A stretch of 24,073 nt of DNA. It comes from Chloroflexota bacterium. Lineage in GTDB: Bacteria; Chloroflexota; Dehalococcoidia; JACQGW01. The DNA is taken from assembly GCA_016199325.1 (NCBI GenBank), contig JACQGW010000182.1:1-24073 (forward strand), given 5' to 3'. The translations under genes were made by a program, and so were the position numbers. Positions 1 through 7,165 of this stretch are shown piece by piece. The notes beneath the pieces are model-generated. The model ran no database searches and was not told the DNA's origin. It saw nothing but the letters and a program-made list of their open reading frames with translations. The number at the start of each line of letters is the position of its first letter. The stretch's first letter is position 1.

Positions 1-30
1 GCTCCCTCACGGTCGCGGCTCGGTTCGGTG

Positions 31-64
31 CTCTCCGCCTCCGCGACCTCCGCGCCTCCGCGTG
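31..64. repeat. Iterated CTCCGC-type motif
   Basis: A run of CTCCGC and CTCCGCG words with small spacers lies in the non-coding DNA before the first promoter. It resembles the short iterated CTCCGCG-type motifs that turn up between genes in many environmental bacterial genomes; that comparison is from memory. No gene is visible in bases 1-86. Confidence 0.35.
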
Positions 65-86
65 CGCCCCTGCTCCGATGAGGCAA

Positions 87-115
87 TGGACAGGGCCACG
101 ACGCGCGGCTATGAT
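87..115 (+). promoter_or_regulatory. Sigma-70-like promoter for the first operon
   Basis: TGGACA (87-92) and TATGAT (110-115) are separated by 17 bases, one mismatch from consensus in each box and with ideal spacing. Transcription would start near 121-123, giving a leader of about 47 bases before the ATG at 169. A strong ribosome binding site, GGGGAGGT, lies at 155-162. The match is sequence-only. Confidence 0.6.
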
Positions 116-168
116 TCCCCTACCGGAGACAACGGTCGGGATACCCGAAAGACAGGGGAGGTAGACCA

Positions 169-1440
169 ATGGTAACGCAGCGGCTCCAGACAACGGTCGG
201 ACAGCTCTGCACGGCCATCGAGGCGCGGGAGGACGAGCTCGTCGCGCTGGTGGCGGACCTGGTCCGGCGGCCCAGCCGGCTCGGCGAAGAGGCGGCGGCG
301 CAGACATACGTGGCCGACCACCTGCGCGGGTCCGGCCTGGCCGTCGACGTCTGGGATCTCGACGAGGCGGTGCGCGACCTGCCCGAGGCGGGAGATAGCG
401 GTGTGCCGTTCGCCGGACGCCCGAACGTTGCCGGCGTGTTGAAGGGCACCGGCGGCGGCCGCTCGCTCATCCTGAACGGCCACATCGACGTCGTCAGCCC
501 GGAACCCCTGGCCGCCTGGACGCACGACCCGTGGGCTGCCGAGATCGTCGGCCACCAACTGTTCGGACGCGGCGCCCTGGACATGAAGAGTGGGATCGCC
601 CTCAATCTCTTCCTCGCGCGGCTGCTGCGCGACCTGGGCATCCGTCTGGCCGGCGACCTCACCGTCGAGAGCGTCGTCGAGGAAGAATGCACCGGCAACG
701 GCACGCTCGACGCCTGCCGGCGCTACCGGGCCGACGCCGCCGTTCTGACCGAGCCGGGTGGCGGCTTCTTCACGATGGCGCACGTCGGCGTCCTCTGGTT
801 CCGTGTTGCCATCACCGGCAAGGCCGCCCACGCCGCCCGGGCGCCACAGGGGGTCAATGCCATCGTCAAGACGGTGCCGATCATCCGGGCGCTGGAGGAG
901 CTGGACCGGCGGCTGAACGAGACGGTCCATCCGCTCTTTCAAGGGATCGACCACCCCATCAACCTGAACATCGGCGTCATCCGCGGCGGCGACTGGCCGA
1001 GCACGGTGCCCGGCGCCTGCGAGCTCCATTGCCGACTCAGCTTCTACCCCGGCCGGAGCGTCGGGCAGGCCCGGGCCGAGATCGAGGACGCCGTCCGGCG
1101 CGCAGCTGAGCAAGACGAATGGCTCCGGAGCCATCCGCCGGTGGTGACCTACGACGGCTTCCGGAGCGGCGGCTCCGAGGTGTCGATGGAGGAGCCGTCG
1201 GTGCAGATGCTCGGGGCCTGGCATCGACGCGTCACCGGCGAGGCGCTGCAGCCGCGGGTTGGAACGGGCACCAACGACATGCGCTACTTCAACTTCGCCG
1301 GCATTCCGGCAGGCTGCTACGGCGCCGCCGGGGGCAACATGCACGCCGCCGACGAATGGCTCGACCTGCGCTCGCTCGTGCCGACGGCGAAAGTGCTGGG
1401 CGGGTTCGTGCTGGAATGGTGCGGGGGTGACCTGGCATAA
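169..1440 (+). CDS. M20-family metallopeptidase / ArgE-DapE-type deacylase
   Basis: This 423-residue cytosolic protein belongs to the zinc-dependent M20 amidohydrolases, which remove N-acyl groups or cleave small peptides (acetylornithine deacetylase, succinyl-diaminopimelate desuccinylase, carboxypeptidase G2 types). All family residues can be placed: metal ligands H105, D138, E172, E195 and H392, with D107 and E171 in the catalytic positions. The motifs are GHIDVV, GRGALDMKSG, EEECTGNGT and GGNMHAADEW. The lid/dimerisation domain begins near residue 205 (AHVGVLWFRVAITGKAAH). Length is normal for the family. The ATG at 169 sits 6 bases after GGGGAGGT. The next two genes follow closely on the same strand, so co-transcription from the promoter at 87-115 is likely. 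The substrate cannot be told from sequence; the neighbouring ThDP enzyme does not settle it. Confidence 0.93.
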   Translation: MVTQRLQTTVGQLCTAIEAREDELVALVADLVRRPSRLGEEAAAQTYVADHLRGSGLAVDVWDLDEAVRDLPEAGDSGVPFAGRPNVAGVLKGTGGGRSLILNGHIDVVSPEPLAAWTHDPWAAEIVGHQLFGRGALDMKSGIALNLFLARLLRDLGIRLAGDLTVESVVEEECTGNGTLDACRRYRADAAVLTEPGGGFFTMAHVGVLWFRVAITGKAAHAARAPQGVNAIVKTVPIIRALEELDRRLNETVHPLFQGIDHPINLNIGVIRGGDWPSTVPGACELHCRLSFYPGRSVGQARAEIEDAVRRAAEQDEWLRSHPPVVTYDGFRSGGSEVSMEEPSVQMLGAWHRRVTGEALQPRVGTGTNDMRYFNFAGIPAGCYGAAGGNMHAADEWLDLRSLVPTAKVLGGFVLEWCGGDLA

Positions 1441-1486
1441 TCGGTGGTGCCGCCATTCTGACGGCAGCATGTGGCGGTTCGCTTGC

Positions 1487-1492
1487 AGGAGG
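1487..1492 (+). promoter_or_regulatory. Ribosome binding site fixing a GTG start
   Basis: AGGAGG lies 5 bases before GTG at 1498. It sits inside the longer open frame that begins at GTG 1471, so the shorter start at 1498 is preferred. Confidence 0.75.
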
Positions 1493-1497
1493 ATCGC

Positions 1498-1863
1498 GTG
1501 AGCGCAAAAAGGCTCTCGCTCAATCGAGAGCTTCAGACCATGCTCGCTGAGGCCACCGAAGGCCTTCAGACGGCGCTCGGGGATGCGTTGCGTCAGGTGG
1601 TGCTCTTCGGCTCGTACGCTCGTGGCACGGCAAGACCGGAGTCGGACGTCGACCTCCTGGTTGTGCTCGACGTCGTCACGCCGGAACTGGAAAATACCGT
1701 GAGTCGCGTCGCTTACGATGTCATGTGGAGACATGACTTCCGGCTCTTGCTGTCTGTTCTCGTTCTGGACGAGGAGCGGTATCGCTCCATGATCGTGAGG
1801 TCGTACAGTTTGGCGCGCAGCATCGAGCGGGAGGGCATAGTCCTGTGGCATCGGGCAGCCTAG
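1498..1863 (+). CDS. MNT-type nucleotidyltransferase domain protein
   Basis: This is a small protein of 121 residues from GTG 1498 (130 if GTG 1471 were used). It carries the minimal nucleotidyltransferase signature GSYARGTARPESDVDLLVV: the GS loop, followed by the paired Asp residues (SDVDL) that bind the metal and nucleotide. Proteins of this size and pattern transfer a nucleotide (often AMP) to a protein or small molecule. Many are the antitoxin half of MNT/HEPN pairs, but no HEPN gene is next to it. It lies 57 bases after the M20 gene and 22 before the ThDP enzyme gene, so it is probably in their transcript without a clear functional tie. An orphan antitoxin or a stray accessory gene are both possible. 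Confidence 0.8.
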   Translation: MSAKRLSLNRELQTMLAEATEGLQTALGDALRQVVLFGSYARGTARPESDVDLLVVLDVVTPELENTVSRVAYDVMWRHDFRLLLSVLVLDEERYRSMIVRSYSLARSIEREGIVLWHRAA

Positions 1864-1885
1864 AAGAGGTCGAGGGAGGAACGAC

Positions 1886-3535
1886 ATGACACGGATGACC
1901 GGGGGCCAGGCGCTGGTCCAATCGCTGAAGCAGGAAGGGGTCGAGACGATCTTCGTGTTGCCCGGCGTCCAGCTCGATTGGGCGTTCGACGCCCTCTACG
2001 ACGAGCGGGACGCCATTCGGGTGATCAACACCCGCCACGAGCAGGGCGCGGCCTATATGGCCGATGGCTACGCCCGATCGAGCGGGCGGGTGGGCGCCTA
2101 CATGGTCGTGCCGGGGCCGGGCCTCCTCAACACGACGGCCGCCCTCTCGACCGCCTTCGCCTGTAGCTCCCAGGTCCTCGCCCTCAGCGGGCAGATTCAA
2201 TCGGACCTGATCGGCGCCAAGCGCGGCGCCCTCCACGAGATCGACGACCAGCTCGGGCTGATTCGCCATCTCACCAAGTGGGCCGCCTGCGGCATGTCAC
2301 CGGCCGAGGTCCCGGGCCTCGTCCACGAGGCGTTTCGGCAGCTCCGGACGCCGCGGACCCGGCCGGTCGAGCTGGAGGTGCCACCAGACGTTCTCCAGAA
2401 GGTGGAGGAGGTCGAGCTTGGCCTTCCGCTGCCGGTCGAACGGTCGGCCGGCGACCCGGACCTGGTCGAGCAGGCGGCCCAGGTGCTCGGCCGGGCCGAG
2501 CGCCCGCTGATCCTCTCGGGCGGCGGCGTGCTGGCGGGCGGCGCCTGGGAGGAGCTCCGCCGGCTTGCCGAGCTCCTCGAAGCGCCGGTCCTGATGTCCG
2601 GCAACGGCCGCGGCGCCATCTCGGACCGCCACCACCTGGCCCATCTCCAGATCGCGGCGCCGCGCTACCTGCGGACGGCCGACGCGGTCCTGGCGGTGGG
2701 AACCCGCATGGCGCTGATGGGCACCCAATCCATCGAGGTCGGCCCGGACCGCCCGCTCATTCGGATCGACGCCGACCCGGAGCAGGTCGATCTCCCGACC
2801 AGGCCGACCATCGGCATCATCGCCGACGCCAGGGCGGCGCTGGCGGCGCTGGCCGATCGGGTCGAGCGGCACAATCGGAAGCGGGCGTCACGCCGGGATG
2901 AGCTGCTGGCGATGAAGGGCGCCGTCGCCGAGATGGTGAACGAGATTCAGCCACAGGCGCAATACGGCCAGGTCCTGCGGTCGGTCCTGCCCGACGACGC
3001 CATCGTCGTGACCGGCCTGACGCAGGTCGCCTACTGGTGTACCGTGGGCCTACCGGTCTACGAGCCGCGCAGCTACCTCACGTCAGGCTATCAGGGGACG
3101 CTGGGGTTCAGCTTTCCGACCGCGCTGGGCGCGAAAGTGGCCAATCCGAGCCGGAAGGTGATCTCGCTGAACGGCGATGGCGGCTTCCTGTACAACGTCC
3201 AGGAGCTGGCGACCGCGGCGCGCCACGGCATCGACGTGATCGCCGTGGTCTTTCCCGATGGCGCTTTCGGCAACGTGAAGCGCATCCAGGAGACCCAGTT
3301 CCGTGGCAGGGTTCTCGGCTCCGACTTGAGGAATCCCGACTTCATGAAGCTGGCCGAGGCGTTCGGCGTCCGGGGCATCCGGGCCGAAGGCCCTGGGGGC
3401 CTGCGGTCCGCCGTTCGGGAGGCGCTCACTGTCGATGGCCCGGTCCTGGTCGAGATCCCGGTCGGCCCGATGCCGAGCTACTTCGCCCAGCTCCGCGAGC
3501 GGCTGGGTCGCCAGGCGGCCGCGGCGAGGGCGTAG
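1886..3535 (+). CDS. ThDP-dependent enzyme, acetolactate synthase large-subunit-like
   Basis: At 549 residues this is the usual length for the IlvB/oxalyl-CoA decarboxylase/benzoylformate decarboxylase superfamily of cytosolic thiamine-diphosphate enzymes. An N-terminal Pyr domain (about 1-170) has the cofactor-activating Glu in RHEQGAAYMADGYAR (E52). A central domain (about 190-320) follows. The C-terminal PP domain has the GDG motif at D431. The second half of the cofactor-metal motif reads VVFPDGAFGNV (P457, D458), where most relatives have N-N or N-D; D458 sits at the +27 metal-ligand position, so binding is still plausible. The ATG at 1886 follows GGGAGGA with good spacing. There is no ilvN-like small subunit nearby, so genuine branched-chain amino acid synthesis is doubtful; a decarboxylase or carboligase on another 2-oxoacid is as likely. 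Confidence 0.9.
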   Translation: MTRMTGGQALVQSLKQEGVETIFVLPGVQLDWAFDALYDERDAIRVINTRHEQGAAYMADGYARSSGRVGAYMVVPGPGLLNTTAALSTAFACSSQVLALSGQIQSDLIGAKRGALHEIDDQLGLIRHLTKWAACGMSPAEVPGLVHEAFRQLRTPRTRPVELEVPPDVLQKVEEVELGLPLPVERSAGDPDLVEQAAQVLGRAERPLILSGGGVLAGGAWEELRRLAELLEAPVLMSGNGRGAISDRHHLAHLQIAAPRYLRTADAVLAVGTRMALMGTQSIEVGPDRPLIRIDADPEQVDLPTRPTIGIIADARAALAALADRVERHNRKRASRRDELLAMKGAVAEMVNEIQPQAQYGQVLRSVLPDDAIVVTGLTQVAYWCTVGLPVYEPRSYLTSGYQGTLGFSFPTALGAKVANPSRKVISLNGDGGFLYNVQELATAARHGIDVIAVVFPDGAFGNVKRIQETQFRGRVLGSDLRNPDFMKLAEAFGVRGIRAEGPGGLRSAVREALTVDGPVLVEIPVGPMPSYFAQLRERLGRQAAAARA

Positions 3536-3550
3536 AGCCGTACCGAGAGA

Positions 3551-3576
3551 GAACGAACGGCCAAGACGCCAAGAAA
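3551..3576. repeat. GCCAAGACGCCAAGAA-type intergenic motif
   Basis: A short repetitive stretch (GGCCAAGACGCCAAGAAA) sits directly before the hairpin repeat at 3584-3657. It resembles a different iterated motif class seen scattered in environmental genomes, from memory only. Together the two fill the gap between the ThDP enzyme and the toxin-antitoxin pair. Confidence 0.3.
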
Positions 3577-3583
3577 CGGTTCA

Positions 3584-3657
3584 AGGTTCGAGGTTCAAGG
3601 TTCAAGGTTGAGAGCGCGTGCCCTGGCCTCGAACCTTGAACGTTGAACCTCGAACCT
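3584..3657. repeat. GGTTCAAGGTTC-type inverted repeat (26-bp arms)
   Basis: The left arm (3584-3609) and right arm (3632-3657) are reverse complements over 26 bases with a single mismatch, separated by a 22-base loop. Each arm is itself made of iterated GTTCAAG/GTTCGAG words, and the same words continue left to 3578. In RNA it would be a strong hairpin just after the ThDP enzyme gene, so it could end or attenuate that transcript, but there is no following T run. It ends 22 bases before the antitoxin ATG. Confidence 0.75.
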
Positions 3658-3679
3658 ACGTTGATAGGGAGGCGACGGT

Positions 3680-3934
3680 ATGTTGCCGAGTATCCGAGGG
3701 GTCGTTCGCGGAAAGCGTATTGAACTGGAGGAGGAGACCGGGCTGCCGCCAGGCTCAGAGGTCATCGTCGCGATTCGCCCCAGGCCGTTGACGTTGGAAG
3801 AGAAGCGCCGGCTCACGGAGGAGTTGTGCGGGACCTGGGCAGCGGACGACAGTTTGCCGCCGATTTTCGCGGAGATAGAGCGAATTCGCGACGCAACGCT
3901 GCCGCGAGACGTTGACTTCGATGCGACACCTTGA
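3680..3934 (+). CDS. Antitoxin of a VapBC-type pair (AbrB/DUF104-like N-terminus)
   Basis: This is an 84-residue protein. Residues 1-30 (GVVRGKRIELEEETGLPPG) have the short beta-rich pattern of swapped-hairpin or DUF104-type antitoxins that bind operator DNA. Residues 38-84 form a charged helical tail of the kind that covers a PIN toxin. GGGAGG at 3667-3672 gives a normal start. Its stop codon at 3932-3934 lies inside the downstream toxin gene, a 14-base overlap typical of coupled antitoxin-toxin translation. The exact antitoxin family is not certain from sequence reading, but the position before a PIN gene makes the role likely. Autoregulation by the pair is expected; no clear operator was picked out. 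Confidence 0.78.
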   Translation: MLPSIRGVVRGKRIELEEETGLPPGSEVIVAIRPRPLTLEEKRRLTEELCGTWAADDSLPPIFAEIERIRDATLPRDVDFDATP

Positions 3935-4319
3935 TACGAACATCGTCGTCGCCTACCTCAATGGCGATGTCGGTGTGGCGCAACAGATCAGCGACCATCT
4001 GCCCGAAGTGGCGATCAGCTCGCTGGTGCTGGCAGAGCTGCTGTATGGCGCGCTGGCGTCGGCGCGCGCTTCAGAGAACACAGCTCGCGTGATGCAGTTC
4101 CTCCGTATCATAGGCGTCGCCAACTTTGACGAGAATGCAGCGCACGCCTACAGCCGACTGCGGCTCACACTCCGACGGAAAGGTCGACCGACCGGCGAGA
4201 TCGATGCGCTCATCGCGGCGGCGGCTTTGGCGAACAACGCGGTGCTCGTTACCCACAACACCAGGCACTTCGATCAAATCGAAGGCTTGACGCTTGAGGA
4301 TTGGCTACAGCCGTCCTAA
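3921..4319 (+). CDS. VapC-like PIN-domain ribonuclease toxin
   Basis: This 132-residue PIN-domain protein is the length expected for VapC toxins, Mg-dependent ribonucleases that cut tRNA or rRNA when freed from their antitoxin. The acidic active-site residues are visible: D5 in RHLDTN, E39 in LVLAELLYGA and D95 in GEIDALIAAAA, followed by the THNTRHF segment near the C-terminus. The ATG at 3921 is preferred over a TTG at 3912 because it places DTN at the usual distance from the N-terminus. It overlaps the antitoxin gene and is the last + strand gene before the converging oxidoreductase operon. No active-site residue is missing. Confidence 0.92.
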   Translation: MRHLDTNIVVAYLNGDVGVAQQISDHLPEVAISSLVLAELLYGALASARASENTARVMQFLRIIGVANFDENAAHAYSRLRLTLRRKGRPTGEIDALIAAAALANNAVLVTHNTRHFDQIEGLTLEDWLQPS

Positions 4320-4370
4320 TCGCCAGAGGTATTGACCGCTGCGCAGAAACATGAACGCCGCGCCCGATTC

Positions 4371-4445
4371 CGTAGCGCGGGGGCTCGTCCCCCGCCCGTT
4401 CCCGCGCTACCAGAGAGGAAGCGGGGGACGAGCCCCCGCGCTACG
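4371..4445. repeat. Perfect 25-bp inverted repeat with self-pairing arms; likely bidirectional terminator
   Basis: Bases 4371-4395 and 4421-4445 are exact reverse complements (25 of 25), with a 25-base centre. Each arm is also a hairpin by itself (GCGGGGG, five bases, CCCCCGC), so the element can form one long stem or a pair of smaller ones. It lies where the VapC gene and the oxidoreductase operon converge, as expected of a two-way terminator, although neither side has a clean T tract. The outer end (CTACG at 4441-4445) contains the stop codon of the minus-strand gene. It looks like a mobile or dispersed palindromic element of REP or MITE type. Confidence 0.8.
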
Positions 4446-6051
4446 GTGAGGTCTCAACGATGCGGTCAATAGATGCGCTTGCTTGCCGGCCCAACGCCAG
4501 CGCCTGTCGATTCAGCTCGGCGGCCTGGGGGGGAACGTAGGCCAGCATCGCGCGCTCCAGCGCGTCCCAGGAGACGATGCCGGTCAGGCTGACGATGGCC
4601 GCCAGGCCGACGATGCCGGCGACTACCTCGTTGCCCAACTGCCGGCGGGCGATCTCCACCAGCGGCAGCGCCACCACCCGAGCCGCCGTCGCCGGTACGG
4701 CGCCGGCCTGTTCGGCGTCGACGACGAGGAGTCCGTCGGGCCGGAGGCGCGGGACGTAGAGCTTCAGGTCGCGGGCGGTGAGGGCGAGCAGGACGTCGAG
4801 TCGGTCGACGGCGGGGTAGTCGATCTCCTCCTCGGCGACGACCACCTCCGACCGGCTGGGGCCGCCCCGCACGTTCGTGCTATGGGTCTCCGTCTGGGCG
4901 ACGTGGCGGCCCTCCTGAATGCCCGCCGCGTCGGCCAGGATGACCCCCGCCAGCGCCAGCCCCTGCCCGCCGATGCCGGCCAGCATCACCTCCCAGCGCG
5001 GCCGCCGAACGGGGGGATCCAGCAGAGCGCCGGACGCTGGCCGGGAATCCGGCGCTGAAGCGCCCACTACAAACAGCCGCGCGCCCCGGTTCGTAGTAGG
5101 CGCTTGAACGCCCGGCTCCCCCTCGCCAGGGAACGCGTCCTGGTTCGAAGTTGGCGCTTCAGCGCCCGGCTCCCCGGCTGCATGTCCGGCCGGACCGCCG
5201 CGCGAGCCTCCGGCAGCCGCCCGCCGAGCCATCTCCTCGTACAGGGCCGTGTATTCCGGCGGCGGGGGGTCCTGCCGGTGGAGCTGGCCGATGACCAGGC
5301 GATCACCCGCCACAGCTCGGCCCGTCGCCACCGCTCTGGCCGGGACGCTGTTCCGGTGCATCCACTCCAGCATCTCGGCGGCCGTGCCCAGGTGGTTCCG
5401 CCGGCCGTAGTGGATCGGGCACTGGCTGATGATCTCGACGACGGCGAAGCCGGGGTAGCTGATCGCCTCGGCGATGAGGTCGATGAGCTGCCGGACGTGG
5501 TAGGTGGTGCCGCGCGCGACGTAGCCGGCGCCGCTGGCGCGGGCCAGCTCGCCCAGGTCGAAGGGGCGCTCCAGGTGGCCGTACGGCGCCGTCGTCGCCA
5601 GGCTCGCGCGCGGCGTCAGCGGCGAATACTGGCCCCCGGTCATGCCGTAGATCGAGTTGTTGACGACGATGGCCGTCAGATCGACGTTGCGGCGCGCCGC
5701 GTGGATGAAGTGGTTGCCGCCGATGGCCGCGCAATCGCCGTCGCCCATCGGCACGATCACCTTGAGCTTCGGGTTGGCCAGCTTGATACCGGTGGCGGCC
5801 GCCAGGGCGCGGCCGTGGGTACCGTGATAGCCGTCGAAGCTCAGATAGTTGTAGATGAAGCCGGAGCAGCCGATCCCGGTGGCGATGACCACGTCGTCCT
5901 GCGGCAGCTCCAGCCGGTCGATCGCCCGCAGCATGGCGCCCACGGCCGTCCCGATGCCGCAGCCGGGACACCAGATCGTCGGCAGGCCGTTCGGGCGCAG
6001 GTATCGCTCTCGCAGGCGAGCGGTGGTAGCCGGCCGATGCTTCTCAGCCAC
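4441..6051 (-). CDS. korB: 2-oxoacid:ferredoxin oxidoreductase, beta-gamma fusion subunit
   Basis: This is a 536-residue fusion. Residues 1-270 are the ThDP-binding beta subunit of the 2-oxoglutarate (or pyruvate) ferredoxin oxidoreductase family: WCPGCG at 27-32, GYHGTHGRALAAATGIKLAN, and the cofactor motif GDGD followed by VVNNSIYGMTGGQ. Residues from about 350 are the gamma domain (GIGGQGLALAGVILADAAG, then ETHSTNVRGGPSRSEV), which is usually a separate gene. The 80-residue linker is low complexity and contains three copies of a palindromic repeat. The enzyme oxidatively decarboxylates a 2-oxoacid to acyl-CoA with reduced ferredoxin, or runs in reverse. The GTG start at 6051 follows GAGGAGG and overlaps the alpha gene by 8 bases. 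KorB-like features outweigh PorB-like ones, but the substrate is not proven. Confidence 0.9.
   Translation of the reverse strand: MAEKHRPATTARLRERYLRPNGLPTIWCPGCGIGTAVGAMLRAIDRLELPQDDVVIATGIGCSGFIYNYLSFDGYHGTHGRALAAATGIKLANPKLKVIVPMGDGDCAAIGGNHFIHAARRNVDLTAIVVNNSIYGMTGGQYSPLTPRASLATTAPYGHLERPFDLGELARASGAGYVARGTTYHVRQLIDLIAEAISYPGFAVVEIISQCPIHYGRRNHLGTAAEMLEWMHRNSVPARAVATGRAVAGDRLVIGQLHRQDPPPPEYTALYEEMARRAAAGGSRGGPAGHAAGEPGAEAPTSNQDAFPGEGEPGVQAPTTNRGARLFVVGASAPDSRPASGALLDPPVRRPRWEVMLAGIGGQGLALAGVILADAAGIQEGRHVAQTETHSTNVRGGPSRSEVVVAEEEIDYPAVDRLDVLLALTARDLKLYVPRLRPDGLLVVDAEQAGAVPATAARVVALPLVEIARRQLGNEVVAGIVGLAAIVSLTGIVSWDALERAMLAYVPPQAAELNRQALALGRQASASIDRIVETSP
5051..5175. repeat. Three palindromic repeat copies inside the korB-type coding sequence
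   Basis: Two direct copies (5088-5121 and 5142-5175, 34 bases each) share GGTTCG, then GGCGCTT, then CGCCCGGCTCCCC, and differ at only a few bases. A third copy in the opposite direction lies at 5051-5074 (GGCGCTGAAGCGCCCACTAC). The core, GGCGCTTCAGCGCC, is itself a palindrome. All three are read in frame by the minus-strand gene, giving the related peptides EPGAEAPTSN and EPGVQAPTTN, and FVVGASAP from the inverted copy. They form most of the linker between the beta and gamma domains. Confidence 0.8.
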
Positions 6052-7165
6052 GGGACGCCTCCTCGATGGATGCCAGGATCTGGTCGGGGCTGATCAGCCG
6101 GCCGTCGAACCGGGTCAGCGAGACCACCCGCGTTCGCCCTTCTGCCGCCTCGCGGACCTTGCCGACAAGCTGGCCGGTGTTCATCTCGGGAACGACGATG
6201 GCGTCGACCCGCCCGGCGACCTCCCGCACGATCGCCTCCGGGAAGGGCCAGAGGGTGAGCGTCTTGACGAGCCCCGCCGAGAGGCCGCGAGCGCGCGCCT
6301 GCTTGACGGCGCCCCAGGCGGCGCGGGCGGGCGACCCGTAGGCGAAGACCGCCACCCGGGCGTCCTCCATGAGCCGCCGCTCGACCGCGACGATTTCGTC
6401 GGCGCCCTGCTCGATCTTGGCGTGGAGGCGGCCGATGAGGGCGCGGGCGACCTCCGGATTCCCCGTCGCCTCGGCGCTGTGCTCGTCGTGCATGCTGGAA
6501 TTGGCGTACCAGCGGTAGCCGGCCCCGTACTCGGCCATCGGCGGCACGCCGTCCGGGCCCGCCGCGTAGGGCCGGTAGCCCTCGCGCTGGACGGGGCGGA
6601 CCCGGTCGACGGTCTCGACCCGATCGGGCAGCTCGACGATCTCCCGCAAGTAGGCGATCGAGGCGTCGGTGAGCACGACCACCGGCGTGCGGTACTTCTC
6701 TGCGAGGTTGACGGCACGGACGGTGAGGTCGAAGCACTCGCGCACCGAGGTGGGTGCCAGGACGATGATGGAGTGGTCGCCGTGGGTGCCCCAGCGGGCC
6801 TGCATGACGTCGCCCTGCGCCGGCAGCGTGGCCATGCCGGTGCTCGGGCCCACCCGCTGGACGTTCACGATGACCAGCGGGACCTCCAGCATGACGGCCA
6901 GGCCCAGGTTCTCCTGCTTGAGCGAGAAGCCGGGGCCGGCGGTCGCGTCCATCGCCTTCAGGCCGGCCAGCGAGGCGCCGATGACGGCGGCCAGCGAGCC
7001 GATCTCGTCCTCCATCTGGATGAACTTGCCGCCCAGCGCCGGCAGCCGGCGCGCCATGACCTCGGCGATCTGGTTCGAGGGGCTGATGGGGTAGCCGGCG
7101 AAGAACCGGACCCCGGCGGCGAGCGCCCCTTCAGCGCAGGCTTCGTTTCCTGACAGCAGTTGCAT
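6044..7165 (-). CDS. korA: 2-oxoacid:ferredoxin oxidoreductase alpha subunit
   Basis: This 373-residue protein is the alpha subunit, which carries the pyrimidine-side half of the ThDP site and pairs with the beta subunit in the cytosol. Typical segments are GNEACAEGALAAGVRFFAGY at the start, the EDEIGSLAAVIGASLAGLKA region containing the activating Glu, TAGPGFSLKQENLGLA, and GPSTGMATLPAQGDVMQARW, which is characteristic of KorA-type alpha subunits. The C-terminal half has the transketolase-C-like fold (about 250-360). The start at 7165 directly abuts the ferredoxin stop codon (TAG then ATG), and its end overlaps the beta-gamma gene, so three subunits are translated in series. Length and motifs look complete. 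Confidence 0.93.
   Translation of the reverse strand: MQLLSGNEACAEGALAAGVRFFAGYPISPSNQIAEVMARRLPALGGKFIQMEDEIGSLAAVIGASLAGLKAMDATAGPGFSLKQENLGLAVMLEVPLVIVNVQRVGPSTGMATLPAQGDVMQARWGTHGDHSIIVLAPTSVRECFDLTVRAVNLAEKYRTPVVVLTDASIAYLREIVELPDRVETVDRVRPVQREGYRPYAAGPDGVPPMAEYGAGYRWYANSSMHDEHSAEATGNPEVARALIGRLHAKIEQGADEIVAVERRLMEDARVAVFAYGSPARAAWGAVKQARARGLSAGLVKTLTLWPFPEAIVREVAGRVDAIVVPEMNTGQLVGKVREAAEGRTRVVSLTRFDGRLISPDQILASIEEASRG

Noticed and set aside
109..1887. A 592-codon minus-strand open frame across the M20 and nucleotidyltransferase genes
   Set aside because: The plus-strand genes have complete active-site motifs and ribosome binding sites; the antisense frame has neither.
3636..3666. Promoter for the toxin-antitoxin pair (TTGAAC, 19 bases, TTGATA)
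   Set aside because: The -35 word is part of the hairpin repeat, spacing is too long, and transcription would start after the ribosome binding site.
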